Assembly (NCBI GenBank): GCA_964432595.1
Contig: CAYSOF010000003.1
Location: 124,001 to 188,000, forward strand
DNA length: 64,000 nt
Direction of reading: 5' to 3'
Source: DASYLJ01 sp964432595
GTDB lineage: Bacteria > Desulfobacterota > Binatia > DP-6
Numbering within the stretch: the stretch's first letter is position 1; each line of letters starts with the position of its first letter. Made by a program: the position numbers and the translations under genes. Shown here in pieces: positions 53,157 through 62,099 of the stretch. The notes under the pieces are model-generated. The model made no database searches. It saw nothing but the letters and a program-made list of their open reading frames with translations, and was not told the DNA's origin.

Positions 53157-53699
53157 ATGCCAAAGGCCATGCCGGATCGACAGCGGGGACGTGCCGGCGA
53201 CACCGTCCAGGGGCTCGACGCCCTCCGCACCATGCTCGACAGCGCCGGTCGCCTCGTCGCGACGCTGGCCCGCGATCCCATGCTGAGCCGCCTGCTGGCC
53301 GCCTATCAGGACATCCCGGTCGCCGAGCGCGCGGCCATCGTCCAGATCATCGAGCGCGACGTCGCCATGCGTCGCGCCGACTCCGACGGCAGCGGCGACC
53401 TGCTCGGCATGCACAACGTCCGCCCGAACCCGAACGCCCGCCTCTACGTCCGCGTGATGGAGTCGGACACGGGCGACGTCCCGTTCCTCGGCTTCGAGGA
53501 GCTCATCACCGCCGTCACCCGCGCCGCCCGCGTCATGCACCGCGTGATGGTCTCGACGCCCACCGCCAACGAGACGTGGAAGGACAAAGTGCTGGCGACG
53601 TTCGAAGAGCTGCCGCCCGAGGAACTGGAAGCGATCGCGTGGTGCCTGCGGCACGGGCTCGACCTGATCGACAAGCTCGAGGCCAAGCGCAACGCATGA
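53157..53699 (+). CDS. Conserved protein of unknown function, first gene of the haem operon
   Basis: 180 residues from ATG 53157 (ATG 53169 and TTG 53133 are alternatives). Predicted helical: LDALRTMLDSAGRLVATLAR, AERAAIVQIIERDVAMRRAD, then a polar middle (VRPNPNARLYVRVMES) and KVLATFEELPPEELEAIAWC. No known family. Stop overlaps hemD as ATGA, which makes co-expression with haem synthesis certain but says little about its role. Confidence 0.7.
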   Translation: MPKAMPDRQRGRAGDTVQGLDALRTMLDSAGRLVATLARDPMLSRLLAAYQDIPVAERAAIVQIIERDVAMRRADSDGSGDLLGMHNVRPNPNARLYVRVMESDTGDVPFLGFEELITAVTRAARVMHRVMVSTPTANETWKDKVLATFEELPPEELEAIAWCLRHGLDLIDKLEAKRNA

Positions 53700-54481
53700 G
53701 CGCGCTGGAAGGAGCCCGCATCGTCGCGTTCGAGTCGCGCCGCGCCGAGGAGCTGGCGCGCATGCTCGAACGGCATGGGGCGATCGTCACCAGCGCGCCC
53801 GCGCTGCGCGAGACGCCGCTGGAAGACGCGCCCGCCGTCGCCGAGCTGCGCAACGCGCTCGAGGAAGGGCGGCTGAGCGCGCTCATCCTGCTCACCGGCG
53901 TCGGCACGAAGGCGCTCGTGGCCGCGTCGGAGCCGGGGCTCGTCACGCTGTTCGACGCGCTCCCCATCGTCGCGCGCGGGCCGAAGCCGCTGGCGGCGCT
54001 GCGCGAGCTCGGCGTCGCGGGCGCCTTGCCCGTTCACGCGCCGCACACGTGGCGCGAGGTGCTGCCCGTCGTCGACGGCCTGGGGCTTCCTCCCGGCGCG
54101 CTCATCGCCGTGCAGGAGTACGGCATGCCGCCCACGTCGCTCATCGAGGCGCTCGAGCAGCGCGGCTACCGCGTGCTGCGCGTGCCCGTCTACCGCTGGG
54201 CGCTGCCGCACGACACGGGCCCGCTCGAACGCGCGGCCGCGGGGCTCGTCGCCGGCGAGTTCGACGTCGCCGTCTTCACGAGCGCCGTGCAGGCGGAGCA
54301 TCTCTTCCGGGTCGCGAAAGACGCCGACGCGTTGCGCGCGGCGCTCGGCCGCGTCCGCGTCGCCTCGATCGGGCCGGTCTGCAGCGAAGGGCTCGAGGCG
54401 CACGGCGTGCATCCGACGCTCGAAGCGTCGCCGCCGAAGATGGGACCGCTCGTCGCGGCAATCGCCGGCGGAGCTTCGTGA
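53696..54481 (+). CDS. hemD: Uroporphyrinogen-III synthase
   Basis: 261 residues, two-lobed HemD fold: N-terminal GARIVAFESRRAEELARMLE, LILLTGVGTKALV in the first lobe, IAVQEYG linker, VAVFTSAVQAEHLFRVA and VASIGPVCSEGLEAHGV in the second, ending PKMGPLVAAI. HemD sequences are poorly conserved, but these blocks and the neighbours hemE and hemH support the call. Converts hydroxymethylbilane to uroporphyrinogen III. Confidence 0.88.
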   Translation: MSALEGARIVAFESRRAEELARMLERHGAIVTSAPALRETPLEDAPAVAELRNALEEGRLSALILLTGVGTKALVAASEPGLVTLFDALPIVARGPKPLAALRELGVAGALPVHAPHTWREVLPVVDGLGLPPGALIAVQEYGMPPTSLIEALEQRGYRVLRVPVYRWALPHDTGPLERAAAGLVAGEFDVAVFTSAVQAEHLFRVAKDADALRAALGRVRVASIGPVCSEGLEAHGVHPTLEASPPKMGPLVAAIAGGAS

Positions 54482-55509
54482 AAGCCCCCGTGCAGGCCCC
54501 GCCCTTCCTCGCCGCATGCCGGCGCGAGCCCGTGCCGTACACCCCCGTGTGGCTCATGCGACAGGCGGGCCGCTACCAGCCCGAGTACCGCGCGATCCGC
54601 GCGAAGCTGAGCTTCCTCGAGCTGTGCCGGAACCCCGACGTCGCCGCCGAGGTCACCGTCATGGCGGTCGAGCAGCTCGGCGTCGACGCCGCGATCATCT
54701 TCGCCGACATCCTGCTCATCCTCGATCCCATGGGCGCCGGCCTCGAGTTCGCGCAGGGCGACGGCCCGGTGATCCACAACCCGGTCCGCAGCGCCGCCGA
54801 CGTCGACCGCCTGCGCGACGTCGATCCGGGCGCGCTCGACTACGTCTTCGAAGCGGTACGCCGCGCGCGCGCCGGGCTGAAGGTGCCGCTCATCGGCTTC
54901 GCCGGCGCGCCGTTCACCCTGGCGTCGTACCTGATCGAGGGCGGCGGCTCGCGCGACTACGCGCGCACGAAGGGACTCATGTTCGGCGATCCCGGTGCGT
55001 GGGACGCGCTGATGGCGAAGCTCGTGCGCGCGCTGACCGTCTACCTGAACGCGCAGATCGACGCGGGCGCCGAGGCGGTGCAGCTCTTCGACAGCTGGGT
55101 CGGCGCGCTCGCGCCGGTCGACTACCGCGCGCGCGTCCTTCCGCACGTTCGCACGCTGATCCAGGGTATCCGTCCGGGCACGCCGGTCATCCACTTCGGC
55201 ACCGGCACCGCGGGTCTGCTCGAATGTCTCAAAGCGGCAGGCGGCGACGTCATCGGGCTCGACTGGCGCGTCGACCTCGACGCGGGGTGGGCGCGGCTCG
55301 GCGACGACGTCGCCGTGCAGGGCAACCTCGATCCGCTCGTCCTGCTGGCGCCGATCCCCGAGATCCGCCGCCGTGCCGCCGCGATCCTCGACCAGGCCGG
55401 TGGACGTCCCGGCCACATCTTCAACCTCGGGCACGGCATCCTGCAGCAGACACCCGTCGACCACGTCCGCGCCCTCGTCGACGCCGTGCACGAGCTGTCG
55501 GCGCGCTGA
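54478..55509 (+). CDS. hemE: Uroporphyrinogen decarboxylase
   Basis: 343 residues from GTG 54478 (GTGA overlap with hemD). TPVWLMRQAGRYQPEYR at the N-terminus binds substrate carboxylates; IIFADILLILDPMG (catalytic Asp), GFAGAPFTLASYLIEGG, FDSWVGALAP, IGLDWRVDLD and FNLGHGILQQTPVDHV are all present. Makes coproporphyrinogen III in the cytoplasm. Confidence 0.95.
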   Translation: MKAPVQAPPFLAACRREPVPYTPVWLMRQAGRYQPEYRAIRAKLSFLELCRNPDVAAEVTVMAVEQLGVDAAIIFADILLILDPMGAGLEFAQGDGPVIHNPVRSAADVDRLRDVDPGALDYVFEAVRRARAGLKVPLIGFAGAPFTLASYLIEGGGSRDYARTKGLMFGDPGAWDALMAKLVRALTVYLNAQIDAGAEAVQLFDSWVGALAPVDYRARVLPHVRTLIQGIRPGTPVIHFGTGTAGLLECLKAAGGDVIGLDWRVDLDAGWARLGDDVAVQGNLDPLVLLAPIPEIRRRAAAILDQAGGRPGHIFNLGHGILQQTPVDHVRALVDAVHELSAR

Positions 55510-55511
55510 CC

Positions 55512-56366
55512 ATGGACGCGGTACTGCTGATCGCCTTCGGCGGTCCGACACGGCCCGACGAGATCCGTCCGTTCCTGCAGAACGTGACGCGCGGGCGCCG
55601 CATCCCGCCCGACCGACTCGAATCGGTCGCGCACCACTACGAGCTGCTCGGCGGCAAGTCGCCGATGAACGAGCTGACGTTCCGCCAGGCCGACGGCCTG
55701 CGCCGCGAGCTCGGCACGACGCCGGTGTACGTCGGCATGCGCAATTGGGAGCCGTACATCGCCGAGGCGATCCAGCAGATGACCGCCGACGGCGTGCGCG
55801 ACGTCGTCGCCGTGATCCTCTCGCCGCATGCGAGCGAAGCGAGCCGCGAGCGCTACATGGCGTCGGTGGACGAGGCGCTCGGTCCGGGATCGCCGGCGAT
55901 CCGCTACGTCCCGTCGTGGCACACGCACCCGCTGTTCATCGAGACGTGGCATGAGAACGTCGCCAAGGCGGGCGACGGCGCGTTGGTCTTCACCGCGCAC
56001 AGCATCCCCGTCGCGGCGGCCGAGGCCTCGCCGTACGTCCGCGAGATCGAGGCGACGGCGGCGTTGGTGGCCGGCGACCGCCCATGGCGGCTCGCGTGGC
56101 AGAGCCGCAGCGGCAGCCCGCGCGATCCCTGGCTCGAGCCGGACATCAACGACGTGCTGCGCGAGCTGGCCGCCGCCGGCACGCGCGACGTCGTCGTCGC
56201 GCCGATCGGCTTCGTCTGCGACCACGTGGAGGTGCTGTACGACCTCGACGTCGAGGCGCGCGCCACCGCCGACCAGCTCGGGCTCCGGCTCGCGCGTGCG
56301 GCGACGTGCAACGATCACCCGTTGTTCGTGCGGATGCTCGCCGACGTCGTGCGGGGGATGGGGTGA
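55512..56366 (+). CDS. hemH: Ferrochelatase (proto- or coproporphyrin type)
   Basis: 284 residues; shorter than E. coli HemH (320). LLIAFGGPTRPDEIRPFL, VYVGMRNWEPYIAEAI, VFTAHSIPVA (catalytic His), WQSRSGSPRDPWLEPDIND and IGFVCDHVEVLYDLD (catalytic Glu) are clear. ATG two bases behind the hemE stop. With hemE and hemG but no hemN/hemF or hemQ in view, it cannot be settled whether the route runs via protoporphyrin or coproporphyrin. Confidence 0.93.
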   Translation: MDAVLLIAFGGPTRPDEIRPFLQNVTRGRRIPPDRLESVAHHYELLGGKSPMNELTFRQADGLRRELGTTPVYVGMRNWEPYIAEAIQQMTADGVRDVVAVILSPHASEASRERYMASVDEALGPGSPAIRYVPSWHTHPLFIETWHENVAKAGDGALVFTAHSIPVAAAEASPYVREIEATAALVAGDRPWRLAWQSRSGSPRDPWLEPDINDVLRELAAAGTRDVVVAPIGFVCDHVEVLYDLDVEARATADQLGLRLARAATCNDHPLFVRMLADVVRGMG

Positions 56367-57730
56367 GCAAGCGCGTCGTCGTGATCGGCGGCGGCATCGC
56401 CGGTCTCGCCGCCGCGCATCGGCTCGTCGAGCTCGGCCACGCGCCGACGCTGCTCGAAGCGTCGGACCGGCTCGGCGGCAGCGTCGGCACGGAGCGTGTC
56501 GACGGCTTCGTCGTCGAGCGCGGCGCCGACGCGTTCATCACCGACAAGCCGTGGGCGCTGGCGCTGTGCGAGCGGATCGGCATCGCCGACCAGCTGATCA
56601 GCACGCAGCCCGGCGAGCGTCGCACGCACGTCGTCCACGATGGCCGGCTGTATCCGCTGCCCGAGGGCTTCCTCCTGCTCGCGCCGACGTCGCTGGCACC
56701 GCTGGCGACGTCGTCGCTGTTCTCGCTGCCCGGCAAGCTGCGCATGGCGCTCGACCTGGTCATCCCGGCGCGACGCGACGGCGGCGACGAGAGCCTCGCG
56801 TCGTTCGTGCGCCGCCGCCTCGGCCGCGAGGCGCTCGACCGCGTCGCCGACGCGCTCGTCGGCGGCATCTACACCGCCGATCCGGAGACGCTCTCGTTGG
56901 CCGCGACCATGCCGCGTTTCCTCGCGATGGAGCGCTCGCACGGCAGCATCATCCGCGGGCTGCGCGCCAGCGCCGGCAAGACGACGGGCAGCGGCGCGCG
57001 CTACGGTCTCTTCGCCGCGCACGCCGAGGGCATGGGCGCCATCGTCGACGCGATCGCCGCGCGCCTGCCCGACAGCGCGGTGCATCTCCGCACCACCGTC
57101 GAGTCGATCGACGTCACCGACGCGCGCTGGCAGGTGCGCGCGGGCGGCACGACGCTCGACGCGGACTCGGTGATCCTGGCGACGCCGTCGTTCGTCTCCG
57201 CCCGGCTGCTCGAACGCCTGGACGCGCCGCTGGCCCGCGAGCTCGACGCCGTGGCGTACGCGTCGTCGGCGACGGTGACGCTCGGATACCGGTCCGCCGA
57301 CGTGCCGCGCGACCTGCCGGGATTCGGCTTCGTCGTACCGTTCGCGGAGAACCGCCCGCTGCTCGCCGCCACGTTCGCCAGCCGGAAGTGGGCCGGCCGG
57401 GCGCCGGCCGGTCACGAGCTGATCCGCGGCTTCGTCGGTGGCGCACGACGTCCCGACCTGGCCGCGCTCGACGAGCCGGCGCTCATCGCGGTCGTGCGCG
57501 ACGAGCTGCGCGCGCTGCTCGGCATCGCTGCCGAGCCGGTGCTGGTGCGCACCCAGCGGTACGTCCGCGCCATGCCACAGTACGCCGTCGGGCACCTCGA
57601 CCGCGTGACCACCATCGAGGCGCGAGTGGCCACCCTGCCCGGCCTGGCCCTCGCCGGCGCGGCCTACCGCGGCGTCGGGATTCCCGATTGCATTCGCAGT
57701 GGTGAGGCGGCGGCCGACGCTGTCAACTGA
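56363..57730 (+). CDS. hemG: Protoporphyrinogen/coproporphyrinogen oxidase, FAD-dependent (HemG/HemY type)
   Basis: 455 residues from GTG 56363 (GTGA overlap with hemH). Rossmann VVVIGGGIAGLAAAHRLVEL and LLEASDRLGGSVGTE bind FAD; RGADAFITDKP, LVGGIYTADPETLSLAATMP and the C-terminal LALAGAAYRGVGIPDCI match oxygen-dependent PPO. Completes an unknown-hemD-hemE-hemH-hemG operon. The symbol hemY is also in use for this family. Confidence 0.92.
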   Translation: MSKRVVVIGGGIAGLAAAHRLVELGHAPTLLEASDRLGGSVGTERVDGFVVERGADAFITDKPWALALCERIGIADQLISTQPGERRTHVVHDGRLYPLPEGFLLLAPTSLAPLATSSLFSLPGKLRMALDLVIPARRDGGDESLASFVRRRLGREALDRVADALVGGIYTADPETLSLAATMPRFLAMERSHGSIIRGLRASAGKTTGSGARYGLFAAHAEGMGAIVDAIAARLPDSAVHLRTTVESIDVTDARWQVRAGGTTLDADSVILATPSFVSARLLERLDAPLARELDAVAYASSATVTLGYRSADVPRDLPGFGFVVPFAENRPLLAATFASRKWAGRAPAGHELIRGFVGGARRPDLAALDEPALIAVVRDELRALLGIAAEPVLVRTQRYVRAMPQYAVGHLDRVTTIEARVATLPGLALAGAAYRGVGIPDCIRSGEAAADAVN

Positions 57731-57746
57731 ATCCGCTAAAGGATTC
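57729..57746. other. Short hairpin at the end of hemG
   Basis: GAATCC (57729-57734) and GGATTC (57741-57746) are perfect arms around a six-base loop, overlapping the hemG stop codon and 29 bases before the HDOD start. No T-run follows, so it may attenuate or be an operator rather than a terminator. Confidence 0.3.
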
Positions 57747-57774
57747 ACGCGCGCCTGCCGATGCTCTCTACGGC

Positions 57775-59202
57775 ATGGCGCAACCAGGGACCGACACCCG
57801 CCTCCAGACGATTCTCGCCAAGACGGGCGGGCAGGCCGACTTCCCCGCCGCGGCCGAGATCATCCAGCAGCTCCATGCCGCGGTGAAGCGCGAGAACTGT
57901 GCCGCGCTCGACGTCGTCCGGCTGATCCTGAAGGACCCGGGGCTGTCGTCGAAGATTTTGCGCGTCGTCAACTCGGCGTATTACCGCCAGCAGTCCGACT
58001 CGATCTCGACCATCACGAAGGCCGTCATCATCCTCGGCTTCGAGACGATCCGCGACATCGCCACCGGCCTGCTGCTGCTCGAGGAGCTCATCAAGCGCGG
58101 GCACACGAGCGAGTTCATCCGTGAGGGGCTGCGGCGCTCGCTCTACTGCGGGCTACTCGCGCAGGCGCTGTCGTCGAAGGTCGGCTACCCGACGCCCGAG
58201 GAGGCGTACCTGCTCGGCCTCTTCGCGGACTGGGGCATGCTGTGGATCGCCGCGCACTTCCCGAAGGACTTCGAGAAGGCGCTCCTGATCCAGCGCCAGC
58301 GCGGCGGCAGCGTCGATGCGGCGGTCGAAGAGGTGCTCGGGGTGCCGCCCGGCGCGCTCGCGGCGGGCATCCTCGACAAGTGGCACTTCCCGCCGACGTT
58401 CGCCGAGTTCTTCCGCGAGCCGCACGCGCGCGAGAAGCCGGAGACGACGTCGCCCGAGGGCAAGCTGCTGATGCTGGTCGGTCTGGCCGCCGACTTCACG
58501 GCGCCGTCGGGCGAGCACAGCACCGAGGTGGGCGCGACGGTGCTGAAGCGCTTCCAGACGTACTTCGGGCTGGGTCCGGAGCCGTTCCTCGAAGCCGCGC
58601 GCGCCGCGCGCGATGCGTTCAAGGAGCAGGCGCCGCTGTTCGGCCTTGGCCCGGCGAGCGACGACGGCGACGACGACGAGCCGCGCATGGCGCGTCGCGC
58701 GCCGGCGGCGCCGAAGTCGCCGACCGACCTGCGCGCCGCGCTCGAGGTCGTCGCCGAGATCACGCGCGCGATCCTGCAGCAGGACGACATCAACCACACG
58801 CTGTCGATGGTGCTGGAGGGTGTCGCGCGGTCGGGTGGGTTCCAGGTGGTGTTCTTCGCGCTGCGCAATCCCGCCCGCGACCACCTCGTCGGCCGGCTCG
58901 GCTACGGCGAGGACGTGAAGCCGTACCTGCACGAGTTGAACCTCCCGCTGAGCCCGGGCGCCGGCGTGCTCGCCGACACGGTGCTGCAGGAGCAGGCGCA
59001 CGTGGTGCCCGACGGCTCTCCCGCGCCGCAGCTTCGTGCGGTACGCTCGTTCGTGAGCCACCCGCTGATCGTGCGCGGCAAGGCGGTCGGCGTGCTCGTC
59101 TGCGGGCGCACGGAAGACCCGCCGGCGTCGCAGGCCGACGTGCAGCTCGTGCAGCTCTTCTGCGCCCAGGCCGGCCTCGCGCTCGACCGCTCGGCGTCCT
59201 AG
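57775..59202 (+). CDS. HDOD domain protein with C-terminal GAF domain
   Basis: 475 residues. HDOD at ~20-220 (LILKDPGLSSKILRVVNSAY, AVIILGFETIRDIATGLLLL, AYLLGLFADWGMLWIA), a divergent HD-like domain without full metal ligands. A disordered acidic linker follows at ~295-315, then a GAF domain at ~325-475 (ALEVVAEITRAILQQDDINH, GFQVVFFALRNPARDHLVGR, HPLIVRGKAVGVLVCGR). Such proteins are signalling outputs, often in cyclic-di-GMP or motility networks. The stop overlaps the convergent NnrS stop by four bases. Confidence 0.88.
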   Translation: MAQPGTDTRLQTILAKTGGQADFPAAAEIIQQLHAAVKRENCAALDVVRLILKDPGLSSKILRVVNSAYYRQQSDSISTITKAVIILGFETIRDIATGLLLLEELIKRGHTSEFIREGLRRSLYCGLLAQALSSKVGYPTPEEAYLLGLFADWGMLWIAAHFPKDFEKALLIQRQRGGSVDAAVEEVLGVPPGALAAGILDKWHFPPTFAEFFREPHAREKPETTSPEGKLLMLVGLAADFTAPSGEHSTEVGATVLKRFQTYFGLGPEPFLEAARAARDAFKEQAPLFGLGPASDDGDDDEPRMARRAPAAPKSPTDLRAALEVVAEITRAILQQDDINHTLSMVLEGVARSGGFQVVFFALRNPARDHLVGRLGYGEDVKPYLHELNLPLSPGAGVLADTVLQEQAHVVPDGSPAPQLRAVRSFVSHPLIVRGKAVGVLVCGRTEDPPASQADVQLVQLFCAQAGLALDRSAS

Positions 59203-60353
59203 GACCGGCGAAGGCCGAGCCACCAGGGGGCGAGGCCGAGCATCCACACCGACGTGCCGGCGATCCAGACGGCGCCCGCCCACGTGAGGTGCTCGAAGTA
59301 CGTCTCGGTCAGGTCCGCGACGACACGCCCCACCATGGCCGCGAGGACCGCGCCGGCCACCACGCCAACCACCGGCGCGCGGCCGTCACGGACGTCCGGC
59401 AGCTCGAGATGCGCGGCGGTGACGTGGGTCGCCACGGTGAACGCCAGGAGCGCGAACCCGCCGATGAAGGTCACGTGCAGGGCCGGAATCCGGTACTCGG
59501 GCGCCAGACCCGAGAGCACGACGCCCGCGGGCACGAGCCAGCATGCGAGGCGTGCCAGCCGGCGGTTCCAGCCCGGGCGCCCGAGCGGGCGGGCGATGCC
59601 CGCGCCGAGCACCAGGGTCACACCCACGACGAGCCCGCGCACGATGGGCGCGACGCGCTCGCTGCCCGCGACCTCGATCGCGAAGCTGGCGACGACGACC
59701 AGACCGCCCGCGGCGTAGGCGAGCGCGCTGCGCGCCACCGCCGGGCTGCTGCCGAGGTCGGGCGGCGGCGTCGCTCCCGCCATCAACGGCAGCACGAGCG
59801 CGCCGGCGCCCATCACCAGGCAGAGGAACAGCCCCTGCTCGACGAGCAGCCGTCCGAGCGCGACGGCCGCCGCCGGCGCTCCCGGCGACGTTCCCCACGC
59901 GACGAGGAACGCGCCCGCGACGCCGCACACGAGCCCGATCGGCAGCAGCACGAACGCCGCCGGTGGCCGCCGCCTGCCCGCGCCGCCCACGAAGCGCCGG
60001 ACCGCGAACGCGACGAGCGCGACGATGAGCGCGATCGTACCCACCTCGGCGACCCACCAGCGCTCGAGGAACGCGGCGGCGGTCGTCGTCACGAGGCACA
60101 GCATGGCGAGCACGATGCCCGCCGCGGACGCCGGGGCGCTCTCGGTGCGACGGGGAATGGCGGTCAGCAGGAAGCCGAGCGCGAACGCCAGCAGGAATCC
60201 CTGTATCTGAACCATCCCGTGCGCCAGGCAGGAATACGTCGACGTCCATCCGACTCCGTAGGCCACCCAGTGTCCGATGCCCGCCCAGCCGAGCACGGCG
60301 CCCAGCGGAAAGAACAGGCGGAACGGTTCGCGGCGCCACATTGGCGCGATCAC
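59199..60353 (-). CDS. nnrS: NnrS family membrane protein
   Basis: 384 residues, ~12 membrane helices. REPFRLFFPLGAVLGWAGIG, HGMVQIQGFLLAFALGFLLT, AIPR, and the C-terminal ALHVTFIGGFALLAFTVATH VTAAH block match NnrS. NnrS is a haem- and copper-binding protein that relieves nitric-oxide stress in nitrate-reducing bacteria. GTG 60353 overlaps the SLAC1 gene stop; an ATG four codons in is possible. Last gene of the nitrogen-oxide operon. Confidence 0.85.
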   Translation of the reverse strand: MIAPMWRREPFRLFFPLGAVLGWAGIGHWVAYGVGWTSTYSCLAHGMVQIQGFLLAFALGFLLTAIPRRTESAPASAAGIVLAMLCLVTTTAAAFLERWWVAEVGTIALIVALVAFAVRRFVGGAGRRRPPAAFVLLPIGLVCGVAGAFLVAWGTSPGAPAAAVALGRLLVEQGLFLCLVMGAGALVLPLMAGATPPPDLGSSPAVARSALAYAAGGLVVVASFAIEVAGSERVAPIVRGLVVGVTLVLGAGIARPLGRPGWNRRLARLACWLVPAGVVLSGLAPEYRIPALHVTFIGGFALLAFTVATHVTAAHLELPDVRDGRAPVVGVVAGAVLAAMVGRVVADLTETYFEHLTWAGAVWIAGTSVWMLGLAPWWLGLRRS

Positions 60354-61351
60354 GCGACGGCGAGACGCCGCACCAGCCCGACGAAGGTCGCCGTCCATGC
60401 CGCCAGCGCGAGCCAGAAGAAGCCGCGCGGGATGGCGAGCAGCCACGGCAGGTCGAGCGCCTCGGCCAGGCGCACGGTCGCGAGCGTGTACATCCCGAGC
60501 GGGAAGACGAGCGCCCAGTACTGGGGGTCGTAGACGAGCGGCACGCGCTGCAGCACGTGGCGCCAGAAGCCGAGCGCCAGCAGGAGCGGGATCCACCATG
60601 TCGCGCCCGCCCAGAAGAACAACGTGAACCCCATGACGAACGGCCGCAGCTCGCGCATCAGCGGCCAGTCGCCCGCACGCAGCAGCAGCATCGAGCCGGC
60701 AAGCGTGGTGATCGCGACGGCCCCCATGCTGATCCAGTACGGCGGCGTCATGTCCTCGCTCGTCAGGTGCACGAACGTGAAACGGTAGAAGATCAGCGTG
60801 ATGATGCTGAGGTAGAGCATGCCGCCCAGGAGAAACATCGCCAGCGCGATGAAGCGGACGACGTCGCTTGCCGCGCCAAACTCGCCAGCGACCAGCGAGC
60901 CGAGCACCGACACCGACTGCGTGGCGACGGTGGCGATCAACCAGGCGCCGTTGATCCCCGCCTCGAGCGTCGGCTTGTTCTCGCGCGTGACGACGGCTGT
61001 GAAGAACGCGTACATGATGCCGATCCACAGCACGACGCCCAGCAGCCACGCCGCCGCACCCACGTCGGGGCGACCGAGCTGCACCACCGCCGCCGTGCCG
61101 AGGATGCAGGTGGCGGCGACCGACGTGAAATAGCCGGGGCCGCGCGCGTGGTCGACCAGATCGCCCAGAGCCCGCTGCGGAAAGCGCCAAAGCCGCACGC
61201 CGTTCAGCAGCCACAGCACGACGTAGGCCACCGCCGCGATCGCGAGCAGCGGCCAGGCGAGTATCGACCAGCCGAGCACGCCCGCAGCGACCGCGACGAC
61301 GCCCGTCGCCATGACCAGCGCAAAGTACGCCGGCAAGAGGCCGGCAATCAC
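60350..61351 (-). CDS. SLAC1/TehA family (tellurite-resistance/dicarboxylate) channel protein
   Basis: 333 residues, ten membrane helices: LLPAYFALVMATGVVAVAAG, GPGYFTSVAATCILGTAAVV, GINGAWLIATVATQSVSVLG, WWIPLLLALGFWRHV, WALVFPLGMYTLATVRLAEA. The FPLGMY block and the phenylalanine-gated pore layout are those of the TehA/SLAC1 anion channels. The start is the GTG of a GTGA overlap at 61348-61351. Within this operon it could carry nitrate or nitrite; that is inference from context. Confidence 0.85.
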   Translation of the reverse strand: MIAGLLPAYFALVMATGVVAVAAGVLGWSILAWPLLAIAAVAYVVLWLLNGVRLWRFPQRALGDLVDHARGPGYFTSVAATCILGTAAVVQLGRPDVGAAAWLLGVVLWIGIMYAFFTAVVTRENKPTLEAGINGAWLIATVATQSVSVLGSLVAGEFGAASDVVRFIALAMFLLGGMLYLSIITLIFYRFTFVHLTSEDMTPPYWISMGAVAITTLAGSMLLLRAGDWPLMRELRPFVMGFTLFFWAGATWWIPLLLALGFWRHVLQRVPLVYDPQYWALVFPLGMYTLATVRLAEALDLPWLLAIPRGFFWLALAAWTATFVGLVRRLAVA

Positions 61352-61575
61352 CGCTCGAGCCCGTAGAGGTAGCGGAGCAGGCCGACGTTGAGCCCGAGGC
61401 ACGCAAGGCTGCCGAAAGCCGCGGGCCCGAGCGCCGCGTCGTCGCCGCCGAGGAAGGCGTTCATGCTCGCCGTGAGGAGCCAGAGCTGGAGCACCACGAG
61501 CACCGCCACGAACGCGAGGATGCCCGCGCCGATCGTCGCCTTCTGCCCGCGCGCGAACTTCGAGCGCGGCGTCAT
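61348..61575 (-). CDS. Small two-helix membrane protein (DUF6755-like)
   Basis: 75 residues; two membrane helices (ATIGAGILAFVAVLVVLQLW and AAFGSLACLGLNVGLLRYLY) with a short polar loop. Overlaps its neighbours on both sides by four bases, so it is surely part of the complex-encoding operon. I recall such small proteins next to Rieske and ferredoxin subunits of membrane oxidoreductases; it probably anchors or connects them to quinol. Confidence 0.7.
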   Translation of the reverse strand: MTPRSKFARGQKATIGAGILAFVAVLVVLQLWLLTASMNAFLGGDDAALGPAAFGSLACLGLNVGLLRYLYGLER

Positions 61576-62099
61576 GCCGTGCGCGGCTCCACGCCGGTGG
61601 CCGTCACCCAGCCGTCGCGCACCTCGAGGGTCACCCGCGCAAGCGGGCGTCGCGGCGGTCCGGCGAGAGGACCGCCCGTGCGCAGATCGAAGACCCCGTG
61701 ATGGCACGGGCACAGCAGCTCGCCGCGCTCGACGGCCGGCACCACCGGACAGGTGAGGTGCGTGCACTGCTGCTCGTAGGCGACGAAGGTCGCCTCGTCG
61801 ACGCGCACCAGGATGCGGCTCGGACCGCCGGCAGGATAGGCGAACAGCAGCGATCCGCCGACGGGGACGTCGCTCACGCGCGCGACGCGAGCCGGCGGTG
61901 GCGGGTCGGCCGGCCGCCGCCATCCGCGCCACAGCAGCCAGAGCTGCCCCGCGCCGAACGCACCGCTCACCAGCACGAGGAACTTCACCAGCTCGCGGCG
62001 TGCGATCCACTCCGCGTCCGGCCAGTCGATCGGAAAGTCGCGCCGCCAGAGCGGCTGGTCGTCGGGGCAGCTTTCCGGACGGCTTTCCGGACGGCTCAT
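61572..62099 (-). CDS. Rieske [2Fe-2S] protein with N-terminal membrane anchor
   Basis: 175 residues. A single helix (LVKFLVLVSGAFGAGQLWLL) follows an RRE motif, then a Rieske domain with both cluster motifs: CTHLTCP and CPCHHGVFD. The twin-Arg-like ARRELVKF before the helix suggests Tat-type insertion, as in cytochrome bc1 Rieske proteins. ATG 62099 overlaps the ferredoxin stop. Confidence 0.9.
   Translation of the reverse strand: MSRPESRPESCPDDQPLWRRDFPIDWPDAEWIARRELVKFLVLVSGAFGAGQLWLLWRGWRRPADPPPPARVARVSDVPVGGSLLFAYPAGGPSRILVRVDEATFVAYEQQCTHLTCPVVPAVERGELLCPCHHGVFDLRTGGPLAGPPRRPLARVTLEVRDGWVTATGVEPRTA

Noticed and set aside
57729..57746. Rho-independent terminator after hemG
   Set aside because: The stem is only six pairs and no T-run follows; kept only as a hairpin of unknown role.
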